Assembly: GCF_018919395.1 (NCBI RefSeq)
Contig: NZ_JAHLME010000003.1
Coordinates: 310,001-374,000 of the forward strand
DNA length: 64,000 nt
Direction: 5' to 3'
Source: Geomonas azotofigens
GTDB taxonomy: Bacteria > Desulfobacterota > Desulfuromonadia > Geobacterales > Geobacteraceae
The notes below the pieces were generated by a model that saw nothing but the letters and a program-made list of their open reading frames with translations, did not search any database and was not told the origin of the DNA. Shown piece after piece: positions 32,273 through 40,911 of the stretch; positions within the stretch are counted from its first letter, which is position 1; each line of letters opens with the position of its first letter. Made by a program: the position numbers and the translations under genes.

Positions 32273-35218
32273 TTATTTCACGGAAGGAGCGTTGTGAGGA
32301 ACCGTTACGGTCGCTGTTTTCGTGGCCGTCTGCCCCGACAGGTTGGTGACGACGGCGGTAATGGTGTATTTCCTTCCGTCCTTATCGTTTCCGTTTCTCC
32401 AGGCCTCCAACATGACCGTGCTGCCGAACGAGAGATTCCGGTACATGTATTTTCCGTATTCATCGGTGACGGAGATAGAGACCGACTTGATAGTTGAACC
32501 GACGGCTTCTGCTCCTCCTGTTATCTTGACCGGCACTTTTTTGTGGCTGGGTGGCCAGATAACAGCAGGAGAGGCCGAGATGGTGATCTGCGGTGGCTGC
32601 ACGGCTACAACGGGCGGTTTGGGCTCGAGAGTGGTCGTCGCTGTGGTCGTCGACACATTGCCCGCCGCATCGGCAGATGCCGCGGTAATGATATTTTCCC
32701 CTTCCTTGAGGCCGAGAATATTCACCTGCCAGGTTGTCGCGGTCGGGTAGGATATTTCACCGACTGCCGCCGTGGCGCAGGTCACCGTTACCGCTAGCCC
32801 GGCTTCTCTCGTGCCGCTTACCGACCGGGTCGGCTCACTGGTGGGGCCGCTCACCTGGGTGATGCTGAGCGCTGGTGGCGTTATGTCATAAATGACGTTT
32901 CTCTGGACCGTGGCAGATGCACCGACCTCGTTCGTCGCGGTGACGGTAATGGCGTAGGTCTTCTCCTCGGGGAGGTTCACCGCTACGTCGAACGCGCCGT
33001 CACTAACCGTCGGGGTGAAAGTGTCGTTGCCAACGCCTACTGTCACGTTGACGGCTGTCAGGGGCTCAAACACGGTACCATGAATGGCAAGGCTGTTCTT
33101 GTTGGTACGCACGTCCTGGTTCGGCACGGTCACCGCCAGGGACGGCATCTGGTTGTCAAGGACGACGGTCCGTTTCACCGCGCTCTTGTTTCCCGCAAGA
33201 TCGGTGGCCGTTATCTCGATGGTGTTGTATCCAGGCACCAGGCTGAGGGTGGCCGAGAAGTTCCCGCCGTCCATCAGGGCAGCTTGGACGTTATTATTGG
33301 CGATGACGGTAACAAAGGACGTTTTGTCCACCGTCCCGCTCACGGTGAGGAGCGGTTGCGCTGTCTTGCTGTTGTCCGCGGGCGTATTTATCGTAAGGAC
33401 CGGCGCTGCCTGATCGAGGGTCACTGTCCGCGTGTCGCTGCCGCGGTTCCCGAGGAAATCCTTGGCAGCAGTGGTTATCACATTGGCACCGTTTTTCAGC
33501 AGCAGCGGATAGCTGAAGCTTCCGTCGGAGCTCACCGTTACCGGGTTGTCGTTGACGGTGATTTCCTGCACACCCGACTCGTCTGTCGCTGAACCCGCGA
33601 TGTTGAGGGTGTCGTTATTGGTATAGCTGCCGTCTGGAAGGGTGGAGGCGGTCAACACCGGGGGGGTGCTGTCGACGGTGAAGCTGAAGCATGTCGTCGC
33701 CTTGTTGCCGAGGGAGTCGGCTGGATAGAGCGTGACGGTGTAGTTACCATCGGGAAGTTCAGCAGCCGGGGTGAAAACAAGCGTGGTTCCCGAGGCGCTC
33801 CAAATTCCACTGACCGCTACGCCCGCGGAGCTTTTGACCGTTGCGCCGGCAAGTGATCCCTGAACATCGACGCCGGCATAGGTATCCGACAAGGTAGCGT
33901 TAATGCCTGCTACGGACTTGACGTGGGCGCCGGCAGCCGGGGTCGAGGTGGTGATTGCCGGCGCTGTGGTGTCACGCACCACCGTCACGGAAACGGTCCC
34001 GCTCATGTTTCCCGCCGCGTCTTTGTCAAAAAACGTGAAGTTGTTGCTCCCCTCGGAAAGGTTCGCGGTAGTGCTCCAGGTGGTGTCGCCGAAGGGGGCG
34101 GCGGTCTGCTCGTTGTTGGCATAAAGCCAGCTATTGGCCTCTTTGGTGCCGGTGAGGGTGAGGGTAGCGCTGGTGGTAAGAGGAAGCGGTGCTGCAACGG
34201 TTGGCTGGGCGGGGGCGACGCTGTCGTAGGAGACCATTACGGTTGTCGGCTTGCTCAACCGGTTGGCGGCATCAAGCGCCGTGACGTCAAGCGTATTAGC
34301 TCCGAGCTGGAGAGTGCCGTATGTTCCTGTCCAATTGCCCGAGGCATCGGTAACGGCGATCCTTTTGTTGTTGACCCAGATAGAGGTGTTCAGGGCGCTT
34401 GTCCCCGCGAGGGCAATTGTATTCGTCGCAACGGCAGAAGGGGTTGGGCCGAGGACGGGAGGGGGCGGTGCGGCGGGGTCGTCGACGCCGGCGCCGTAGC
34501 TTACGGCTATCTCTTCGGCGGTCAAAGCCCTTTTGTAGATGGCGACTTCGTCGACAAGGCCATTGAACGTGGCGCTGCCATCGGTACTGCCAAAACGCAG
34601 CGGATATGCGTTTGTTTTCAATGAGCCGGCTCCGACAGGAGAACCCTGCCGTACGCCATTTACATAAAGATTACCGCCGCCTGCGGCAGAGTAGGACAAG
34701 GCGATGTGGTACCATTGGTTGAGTGATAGGGGGTATCGAGGAGATATTTCCTTCCAGACACCGCCAGCGTTGGCACAGAAAACGATCTGCCTGGGCTGGC
34801 CCGAATTGGTTCCGAAGTAGTAGAGAACAAAATTGGCGGCTCGTGAGTCGCCTCCCCATTTGTTGATCAGATGTACGGCATAGCCCGAAAAGTCGGCTCT
34901 CGGGTAAATCCAGCCTTCAATGGTAAGGTTGTCTGCAATGTTCAGGCTGGGGGCATCGGGTATAGTGACATAGTCGTTGATCCCGTCGAAACTCCCCGCA
35001 TGGCTCCCGACCTTCCTGTTAGTGCTGAAGGCGACCCCGTTATACCCCGTTCCGTTGTTGGAATTTCCGGAGGTATCCGACCACCCCCCGTCCATGTGCC
35101 AGATGCCGACAAGATCGGGGTCTGTAGCGTTTGACAACGCTGCCATGGATGAAACCGGCACCGTGATGAGCGCCAGCAGCATCAACATTCCCACCACCGC
35201 ATAACGTACTGAATCCAT
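32273..35218 (-). CDS. Secreted LamG-like protein with tandem Ig-like repeats
   Basis: 981 residues. After a signal peptide (YAVVGMLMLLALITVPVSS) comes a concanavalin/laminin-G-like jelly roll at about 35-240 (LVGIWHMDGGWSDTSGNSN ... DYVTIPDAPSLNIADNLTIE ... DEVAIYKRALTAEE). About seven Ig-like repeats follow to residue ~960, with motifs such as NTLDVTALDAANR, GNYTVTLYPADSLGN and YNTIEITATDLAGN. It probably binds carbohydrate through the LamG domain and projects from the cell or forms matrix. No C-terminal sorting signal is seen. GGAGG precedes the ATG by seven bases. A GEMM-I riboswitch plus terminator sits 115-280 bp upstream, so expression is likely c-di-GMP controlled. Confidence 0.83.
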   Translation of the reverse strand: MDSVRYAVVGMLMLLALITVPVSSMAALSNATDPDLVGIWHMDGGWSDTSGNSNNGTGYNGVAFSTNRKVGSHAGSFDGINDYVTIPDAPSLNIADNLTIEGWIYPRADFSGYAVHLINKWGGDSRAANFVLYYFGTNSGQPRQIVFCANAGGVWKEISPRYPLSLNQWYHIALSYSAAGGGNLYVNGVRQGSPVGAGSLKTNAYPLRFGSTDGSATFNGLVDEVAIYKRALTAEEIAVSYGAGVDDPAAPPPPVLGPTPSAVATNTIALAGTSALNTSIWVNNKRIAVTDASGNWTGTYGTLQLGANTLDVTALDAANRLSKPTTVMVSYDSVAPAQPTVAAPLPLTTSATLTLTGTKEANSWLYANNEQTAAPFGDTTWSTTANLSEGSNNFTFFDKDAAGNMSGTVSVTVVRDTTAPAITTSTPAAGAHVKSVAGINATLSDTYAGVDVQGSLAGATVKSSAGVAVSGIWSASGTTLVFTPAAELPDGNYTVTLYPADSLGNKATTCFSFTVDSTPPVLTASTLPDGSYTNNDTLNIAGSATDESGVQEITVNDNPVTVSSDGSFSYPLLLKNGANVITTAAKDFLGNRGSDTRTVTLDQAAPVLTINTPADNSKTAQPLLTVSGTVDKTSFVTVIANNNVQAALMDGGNFSATLSLVPGYNTIEITATDLAGNKSAVKRTVVLDNQMPSLAVTVPNQDVRTNKNSLAIHGTVFEPLTAVNVTVGVGNDTFTPTVSDGAFDVAVNLPEEKTYAITVTATNEVGASATVQRNVIYDITPPALSITQVSGPTSEPTRSVSGTREAGLAVTVTCATAAVGEISYPTATTWQVNILGLKEGENIITAASADAAGNVSTTTATTTLEPKPPVVAVQPPQITISASPAVIWPPSHKKVPVKITGGAEAVGSTIKSVSISVTDEYGKYMYRNLSFGSTVMLEAWRNGNDKDGRKYTITAVVTNLSGQTATKTATVTVPHNAPSVK

Positions 35219-35332
35219 TTGGAGCCTCCTTGTTGCAGAGTCACGTCAACATTGAATTTCAAATCACCGCTCTCCCGTTGAACGGGGAGTAGCTGCGGCA
35301 TACAAAGATGACTCGTCTCCGGGAAGCTGGAT

Positions 35333-35380
35333 AAAAAAAAGGAGCGCAATCATCTTCCGAAGACGATTGCGCTCCTTTTT
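35333..35380 (-). terminator. Riboswitch-linked intrinsic terminator
   Basis: On the minus strand GGAGCGCAATCGTCT pairs with its near-complement around a TTCG-like loop and is followed by T8. It lies between the c-di-GMP-type riboswitch and the LamG gene, where it would act as the expression platform. Confidence 0.85.
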
Positions 35381-35404
35381 CACGAAAAAACCGGGTGCCA
35401 GGAT

Positions 35405-35495
35405 GCAAATCCATCTCTTCGGCAACCCGGCCATCCTAAGCTAGGACCCGTGGCTTTGCGTCACCAGATTACTCTGGTTTTGCCCGTTCGGAGAA
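35405..35495 (-). promoter_or_regulatory. GEMM-I riboswitch, c-di-GMP type
   Basis: On the minus strand the core reads CGGGCAAAACC, a first hairpin (CAGAG-TAAT-CTGGTGACG), CAAAGCC, a second hairpin (GGGTCCTAGCTTAGGATGGCC) and GGGTTGCCGAAGAG. The GGGC entry (G at the ligand-reading position) and GACGCAAAGCC match classical c-di-GMP-I riboswitches rather than the cGAMP variants at 11.9, 19.0 and 20.4 kb. It precedes the LamG/Ig-like gene. Confidence 0.85.
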
Positions 35496-35615
35496 CGTTT
35501 AGTTATTTTATCGCACCATTAGCATGCATTGAGAAAAAAAACAATACTTTTATGAAGACGGCGAGCCCCTCAATTGGACCGGCGCTCCTTCCCGTGGGGC
35601 ATGGAGGGACATGAG

Positions 35616-35755
35616 GGACATGGGGGCGCCCATGATTTCAAGGGACATGGGGACGCCCATGATTTCAAGGGACATGGGGACGCCCATGATTTCATGCGTT
35701 TCTTCCGACGTCATGGCAAAGGGAAACGCATAATTTCATGGGCGTCCCCCTGTTG
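35616..35755. repeat. Palindromic REP/MITE-like element, copy 2, with amplified left arm
   Basis: The 74-bp palindrome at 35676-35749 matches copy 1 at 31965-32038, with its outer stem better preserved (GTTTC/GAAACGC). To its left the 27-bp arm unit (GGGACATGGGGACGCCCATG and onward) is present three times in tandem, so the arm has been amplified in place. Confidence 0.8.
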
Positions 35756-35785
35756 TTCCCCGGGCAATGTCCACCGAAGGTAACG

Positions 35786-36460
35786 TTATGCGCCGCCCAC
35801 GCAACTGGGGTAGGGAGCTGATTCGCCTGGAACGATGGGGCACAACTTGATGGGGGTAAGCCTTTTGAGGCGATCGGCCCATTTCTTGTCGTCGAGCTTA
35901 ATTGGAGTGGGCGATGCAGCGCTTCTTTCTGCCCATTGAATGGTGTAGTAGTCGCTCTCGCCCTTGATGACGATGAGGAGCATGGATTCGCTGTATACAT
36001 CGCCAGTAGGGTTTGCGATTCCGCAACCGACAACAGCGGCGAATGCATCGTAGCTGCCGAGCTTGAATGCACCTAAACCAGTTCCGCTGAATGAGGCGGG
36101 GCAGACCTTCTTGAAACCACCGGCAATCGAATTGGCAACCCCCTCCGGGGTAACCTTCGGATTCGATGCAAGCCCCTTCGATCCCGTGACCGTGACCATC
36201 TGCGACCACTTCTTTGTGTTTTCTCCGGCGAGAACTGATTCACTGATGTATTGAGTGCCATTTGTGTTTTCAAAAACCGGTGTAAATCCCTTAGGAAAGG
36301 AGAGCATGACGAGTTGGCCAAAAATGGGGCTAATCGATTTCACCGAATATCCCTGTTCCCTCAAGGTCTCAACTTCATCCATCTTTGGCAGTTTGTCATT
36401 GGCGCCGGCAAACGGACTGGTCGAGAGCAATACAAGCATTATCAGCAAAATTTTGAGCAT
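35786..36460 (-). CDS. Secreted hypothetical protein
   Basis: 224 residues with a signal peptide (MLKILLIMLVLLSTSPFAGA). The mature part is soluble and mixed alpha/beta (VKSISPIFGQLVMLSFPKGF, SQMVTVTGSKGLASNP) with four cysteines that may form two disulfides (CPASFSG, VVGCG, KLCPIV, SCVGGA). It resembles small periplasmic proteins of unknown function; I do not recognise a named family. AAGGAG lies just upstream of the ATG. It is monocistronic and flanked on its 3' side by the palindromic repeat. Confidence 0.65.
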   Translation of the reverse strand: MLKILLIMLVLLSTSPFAGANDKLPKMDEVETLREQGYSVKSISPIFGQLVMLSFPKGFTPVFENTNGTQYISESVLAGENTKKWSQMVTVTGSKGLASNPKVTPEGVANSIAGGFKKVCPASFSGTGLGAFKLGSYDAFAAVVGCGIANPTGDVYSESMLLIVIKGESDYYTIQWAERSAASPTPIKLDDKKWADRLKRLTPIKLCPIVPGESAPYPSCVGGA

Positions 36461-37047
36461 CCCTTACTCCTTTGGCAATTTTCTGGTGGGCATTCGGCAA
36501 GCTCGCAATGGTGCCAAATTGCTTGCCAGGAACCATACCATACCAGGCTGACGTTCGGGAGCAAGAGAAAAGGGGGGGCAGGGAGGAATCCGGCAGACAA
36601 AAGCAAAGCCCCCTACCAAACTTCGATAGGAGGCTTCTACTACACAAACCAAGGAGGCTTCTTTTTACTGCAAGTTCTCTCTAATGTAAATAAAAATTAA
36701 CAGCGCTGTTGCCTTTTGACCACAACTCTCGAAGAGCAGAAAGTTTCCGGCTGACATCGACCACACACGCAACTGCCGACAGATTTCGCAGGTAAAGGGG
36801 GAAAAGTGGCCTGTCCCCTTTTTCTTTGGGCTGATACAGCTTTCCACCTGGTGGAAAATGTATGAGATTGTGGCACAACCTTTTTATGGTTTACTTTACG
36901 AACCTGCGCCGTCGACAGAGAGCGAGGACCGGAGCGTGGGTCTTTGGCGGTGAATGATTCGATGCGAACACAAAAAGAGTGCCCTGACACGGGAGACGGC
37001 CGCCGGCACTTCAACCTAGCCCCACCAGTGTTGCGAGGAAGAAAGGT
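36461..37047. other. Intergenic region without recognisable gene
   Basis: About 590 bp. It contains a short direct repeat (AGGAGGCTTCT near 36628 and 36653) and a small hairpin around AAGGGGGAAAAGTGGCCTGT (about 36796-36825) ending in a T run that could terminate minus-strand transcription. Several short frames here show no coding character. It must also hold promoters for the two divergent flanking genes, but I could not place them. Confidence 0.5.
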
Positions 37048-38316
37048 ATGAACACAAAGACAGCAACTGCCTCGGATCTTGTCCTGAAGAATCTCGATCG
37101 GCTGATCCCCGACATCGAAGCACTCTACAAGGATGTGCATGCCCACCCCGAGTTGTCGATGCAAGAGACGCGTACCGCAAAGCTGGCGGCGGATTGGCTT
37201 GTCAGGGCGGGTTACGACGTGACAACCGGGGTCGGCAAGACGGGAGTGGTAGGCCTGCTCCGCAACGGGGAAGGGCCGACGGTCATGGTGCGTGCCGACA
37301 TGGATGCGCTACCCATTGAAGAGGCAACCGATCTTTCCTATGCGAGCCAAGAGACCACGACGGATGCGGAAGGAAAAGCCGTGTCGGTCGGACATATGTG
37401 TGGCCATGACATCCATGTGGCTTGGCTTGCCGGCGCCGCCGCTTTGTTCGCTCAGGCACGCAATGCCTGGCGAGGAACGTTGATGGTCGTCTTCCAACCA
37501 GGCGAGGAGACGGCGCAGGGTGCCCAGGCCATGATCGACGATGGCCTCCTCGTCCGTTTCCCCCAACCGGTTGTCGTGCTTGGGCAGCACGTCATGCTGG
37601 GAGCGGCCGGTGACATCGCCGGAAGTGCCGGCCCCATCACCTCGGCGGCGGACAGCCTTCAAATCAAGCTGTTCGGCCGTGGTGCACACGGGTCGATGCC
37701 GCAAGCCAGCGTTGACCCCGTGGTCATGGCCGCGTCCATCGTCCTGCGGCTTCAGACTATCGTTTCCCGCGAGGTGGCCGCGACCGAGGCCGCAGTCGTC
37801 ACGGTCGGCGTCGTGCAAGCCGGCACCAAGGAGAATGTCATACCGGACGAGGCCATCATAAAGCTGAACGTGCGGACATTCGATGCCGGTGTCCGCGAGC
37901 GCGTGCTGGCTGCCATCGAGCGGATCGTCAATGCCGAGGCCGCAGCTTCCGGTGCTCCCCGGAGCCCGGAGATCACGCCCTTGGACCGGTATCCGCTCAA
38001 TGTAAACGACGAGGCGGCAAGCCAACGGATCGCCGAAGCCTTCCGCGCTCATTTCTCCCCGGCGCGCGTGCACCATACCGGGCCGGCGCCGGCGAGCGAA
38101 GACTTCGGCTGTTTCGGGACGGCCTGGCGCGTGCCATCGGTTTTCTGGTTTGTCGGCGGCACCGACCGGGAAACCTATGCAAAGGCCAAAGAGGCGGGAA
38201 CCCTCAATAAGCTGCCGGTGAACCATAGCCCCTTGTTCGCCCCTGTGCTCCATCCAACGTTGGAAACCGGTGTCGAGACCTTGGTCGTCGCGGCGCTCAC
38301 ATGGCTTGCCTCATAG
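37048..38316 (+). CDS. M20-family amidohydrolase
   Basis: 422 residues. An M20/ArgE/HipO-type metallohydrolase that cleaves amide bonds of N-acyl amino acids or similar substrates. Seen: HAHPELSMQE at the N-terminus, VMVRADMDALPIEE, SVGHMCGHDIHVAWL (metal-ligand Cys-Gly-His), FQPGEETAQGAQAM (catalytic and metal Glu), the lid domain GRGAHGSMPQASVDPV and the C-terminal ligand NHSPLFAPV. There is no signal peptide, so it is cytoplasmic. It lies 43 bp before the TRIC channel gene and may be co-transcribed. Substrate uncertain: hippurate, N-acetyl amino acids or auxin-like conjugates are all known for the family. Confidence 0.87.
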   Translation: MNTKTATASDLVLKNLDRLIPDIEALYKDVHAHPELSMQETRTAKLAADWLVRAGYDVTTGVGKTGVVGLLRNGEGPTVMVRADMDALPIEEATDLSYASQETTTDAEGKAVSVGHMCGHDIHVAWLAGAAALFAQARNAWRGTLMVVFQPGEETAQGAQAMIDDGLLVRFPQPVVVLGQHVMLGAAGDIAGSAGPITSAADSLQIKLFGRGAHGSMPQASVDPVVMAASIVLRLQTIVSREVAATEAAVVTVGVVQAGTKENVIPDEAIIKLNVRTFDAGVRERVLAAIERIVNAEAAASGAPRSPEITPLDRYPLNVNDEAASQRIAEAFRAHFSPARVHHTGPAPASEDFGCFGTAWRVPSVFWFVGGTDRETYAKAKEAGTLNKLPVNHSPLFAPVLHPTLETGVETLVVAALTWLAS

Positions 38317-38359
38317 GGCGTGCAGGTCGCCGGTGCGGTAAGGGATCGCGGAGTGTGAG

Positions 38360-39043
38360 ATGACTGAGAACGGGATGGGAACGCTTTTGCTGGTGCTTGA
38401 TCTCACCGGCACTTTTGTCTTTGCGCTGAGCGGCGCAATGGCAGGAATAAAGCGCCGCCTTGACCTGTTCGGCGTCTTGGTCCTGTCGTTTGCGGCGGGG
38501 AATGCCGGAGGCATAGTCCGCGACTTGTTGATCGACTCTACGCCACCGGCAGCCATTAGCAACTGGTACTACCTGGCGGTTTCACTGCTTGCCGGAATGG
38601 TTACCTTTTGGCGCCCCTCCATCATCGACCGTTTGCGCAGTCCGGTCCTCCTGTTTGACGCCGCCGGACTGGGACTCTTCGCTGTTGCCGGCACGCAAAA
38701 AGCCCTCGTATTCGGTCTCAACCCCGCCATGGCTGCGGTTCTTGGCATGCTGACCGGGATCGGAGGCGGCATGAGCCGCGATGTGCTCCTGACCGAGGTT
38801 CCCGCCGTATTGCGCTCCGATATTTATGCCATGGCGGCCTTAGCCGGCGCCGCCGTAGTTGTGATCGGCTCTGCATTGCGGTTGCCGGCGACGGCGGTGA
38901 CCATTGCCGGTGCGGTCCTCTGTTTCGGGCTGCGGCTCATGGCCATCCGCTGGGGCTGGCATCTCCCGATCGCCGGCGCCCCCGAGCAACCGGCCACGCC
39001 CGCCTCGAAGGAGAGGAAGGATGACGGCGAAACGAGGCGGTGA
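38360..39043 (+). CDS. TRIC/UPF0126-family membrane channel protein
   Basis: 227 residues with about seven membrane segments arranged as two repeats, the layout of the prokaryotic TRIC (former UPF0126) family. Each half carries the glycine-rich motif: LSFAAGNAGGIVRDLLID in the first and LGMLTGIGGGMSRDVLLTE in the second. These proteins form trimeric monovalent-cation channels in the inner membrane; substrates such as potassium or small amino acids have been proposed. The charged tail (SKERKDDGETRR) is cytoplasmic. It follows the amidohydrolase gene closely. It lies just outside the tRNA-Cys island. Confidence 0.85.
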   Translation: MTENGMGTLLLVLDLTGTFVFALSGAMAGIKRRLDLFGVLVLSFAAGNAGGIVRDLLIDSTPPAAISNWYYLAVSLLAGMVTFWRPSIIDRLRSPVLLFDAAGLGLFAVAGTQKALVFGLNPAMAAVLGMLTGIGGGMSRDVLLTEVPAVLRSDIYAMAALAGAAVVVIGSALRLPATAVTIAGAVLCFGLRLMAIRWGWHLPIAGAPEQPATPASKERKDDGETRR

Positions 39044-39312
39044 GAAAATCTCAAAAGCAGCAACGTCCCCCGTAGGCTCCTGCTAACCGCCACGTCTCTT
39101 CCAGAAGCAGCTCGGTTCCTGCCGTCGCGATTGGGCGCATGACTTTTGTTCTGAAGGGCCACCTCCAGCAAACATCCTATTCAACCCTTTGGAAAGGATG
39201 ATATGCCGGCGGCGATGTCAGCGAAAGAAATTGCAGGGGAGGTGGCGCCACAGTTGTGGGCATAGGGAAGAGCTTCGTGGATTACTACGGATGTACTACG
39301 GCATAAAGAAAA

Positions 39313-39345
39313 AGGGCTTACAGTGTGTCACTGTAAGCCCTTTTT
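39313..39345. terminator. Terminator hairpin beside the left island junction
   Basis: AAGGGCTTACAGTG pairs with CACTGTAAGCCCTT around a 4-nt loop, with T5 on one side and A-rich sequence on the other. It is closely related to the hairpin at 55.49-55.53 kb beside the intact tRNA-Cys, so it was probably the original tRNA-Cys terminator. Confidence 0.75.
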
Positions 39346-39349
39346 CTAT

Positions 39350-39396
39350 TTGGAGGCGGCAATCGGATTTGAACCGATGAATGAAGGATTTGCAGT
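39350..39396. other. Left attachment site (47-bp copy of tRNA-Cys 3' end)
   Basis: Identical over 47 bp to 55531-55577, from the encoded CCA back to the anticodon loop. The flanking bases differ on both sides (TTTAAGC inside versus CCTTTGC in the tRNA), which fixes the length of the repeat. This fragment lacks the 5' half and is not a functional tRNA. Confidence 0.93.
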
Positions 39397-39582
39397 TTAA
39401 GCAATCCTTATTTTCAGCGTGTTTCACGGTGTTTCAAAACATTTCAAATTAAGGTCTAACATATTGACAATACGTGATTATTAGTGTAATTTTCTTTTCA
39501 GGATGTTTCACGGTATACCGTCCAAGCACAGACTTTTTTACAGCGATATTGCAGCGATCGCTGCAAAAAACACGAGGGGAAA

Positions 39583-40911
39583 ATGGCACGAACCAAAAGC
39601 ACGATGTTCACCGACACCATGATAAGGAAGCTGAAACCCGAGGAGGTGAAGTACACTCGCTCCGAGGGGAACGGCTTTACCGTCAGGGTACTTCCTTCCG
39701 GGGCCAAGGTCTGGCTTTATCTCTACCGGCTGAATGAGAAGCGCTGGGAGCTGAACCTCGGGACCTATCCACAGTTGTCGCTGGAGGAGGCGCGGGAACA
39801 GTTCGAGGCGGCCCGCAAGAAGGTGAAGGGTGGAGTGAACCCGGCAGCCGAGCCCGAGGAGGTGACGGAGGAGGTGCCTGAGGAACGAAGGCGTGACCTC
39901 ACTTTCGACGAGTTGGCCCGGGAGTACATCGCCAACAACGTGGAGGGGCAACTGGTCGAATCCTCCGTGTACGGCATCAAGCGCATCCTGTTAACGACGG
40001 GGAAGAAGGGGACGCTCGATGATTTCAAGACCTGGCGCTCCAGGAAGGTCGCTAGCATCACGACGGAGGAGGCGGCGAAGCTCGTCAAGGACGTCTCGGC
40101 GAGGTCGGCTGCAGCTGCACGTAACCTGATCCGGGCAGCGCGGCCAATGTTCTCCTATGCCCTGGCGCGGGAGATGGTGAAGACGAACCCCTTCATCCTC
40201 GGTAGCGTGAAGAGTTTCCTCTCCAAGCCGGTGCAGGTGAGACTGGTGCCTGGCGTTAGGAGCAGGACCTTCAGCGAGGATGAGATAAGGCATTTCTGGA
40301 AGGAACTCTCCAGGGCCACCGGGGGCGTAGAGGCAAGGAACGCCCTGCGTTTAATTCTCCTCACCGGGCAGCGACCGGGCGAGGTGCTAGGGCTGCATTC
40401 CGACGAGATCGAGGGTAACTGGTGGACGCTTCCAAAGGAGAGGACTAAAGCCCGCTATGACAAGAACCGCATGGACCACCGTGTATTTTTGGTGCCCGAG
40501 GCGCTGGCGCTGATTGGGGACAAGAAGGGGTATATTTTCGAGTCGCGGGTAAAGAACAGGGGAGGTGGGGAGTCTGAACTGAGACCGATATCGACCAATG
40601 CTCTCGGGCACCTGGTTCTCGTGAACAAGTACCTGGGGCTGCCACCATGGGGGCCACACGATCTGCGCCGCACCTGCCGCACCTACATGTCCGACATCGA
40701 CGGCATCAGCGCGAGCGCCGCCGAGGCAATACTGAATCACGCCAGGGAGGGGACTAAGAAGAACTACGACCACCACCGGTACCTGCGCCAGATCGAGACG
40801 GCGCTGACCCTTTGGCGAGACAAGCTGGTGGAGGTCATCGGCGGATCCCTGGTACCGGGGCTGCCGGACAACGTGATACCCATCCGGCGCAAGGAGGCTG
40901 TGGCAGAATAA
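39583..40911 (+). CDS. Site-specific tyrosine integrase of the tRNA-Cys island
   Basis: 442 residues. It has the P4-integrase-like layout: an N-terminal DUF4102-type arm-binding domain (VRVLPSGAKVWLYLYRLN ... LGTYPQLSLEEAR), a core-binding domain (about 105-215) and a catalytic domain. Catalytic residues: R264 (TGQRPGEVLG), H359/R362 (GPHDLRR), H386 (LNHAREG) and nucleophile Y395 in KKNYDHHRYL. It catalyses integration and excision between the 47-bp att sites. The gene lies 190 bp inside the left junction and reads inward. Repeated GTTTCACGGT and GCAGCGAT motifs upstream may be arm-binding sites. Confidence 0.92.
   Translation: MARTKSTMFTDTMIRKLKPEEVKYTRSEGNGFTVRVLPSGAKVWLYLYRLNEKRWELNLGTYPQLSLEEAREQFEAARKKVKGGVNPAAEPEEVTEEVPEERRRDLTFDELAREYIANNVEGQLVESSVYGIKRILLTTGKKGTLDDFKTWRSRKVASITTEEAAKLVKDVSARSAAAARNLIRAARPMFSYALAREMVKTNPFILGSVKSFLSKPVQVRLVPGVRSRTFSEDEIRHFWKELSRATGGVEARNALRLILLTGQRPGEVLGLHSDEIEGNWWTLPKERTKARYDKNRMDHRVFLVPEALALIGDKKGYIFESRVKNRGGGESELRPISTNALGHLVLVNKYLGLPPWGPHDLRRTCRTYMSDIDGISASAAEAILNHAREGTKKNYDHHRYLRQIETALTLWRDKLVEVIGGSLVPGLPDNVIPIRRKEAVAE

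Noticed and set aside
39350..39400. A second functional tRNA-Cys at the left island end
   Set aside because: Only the 3' 47 bp are present. The acceptor 5' strand, D-arm and half of the anticodon arm are missing.
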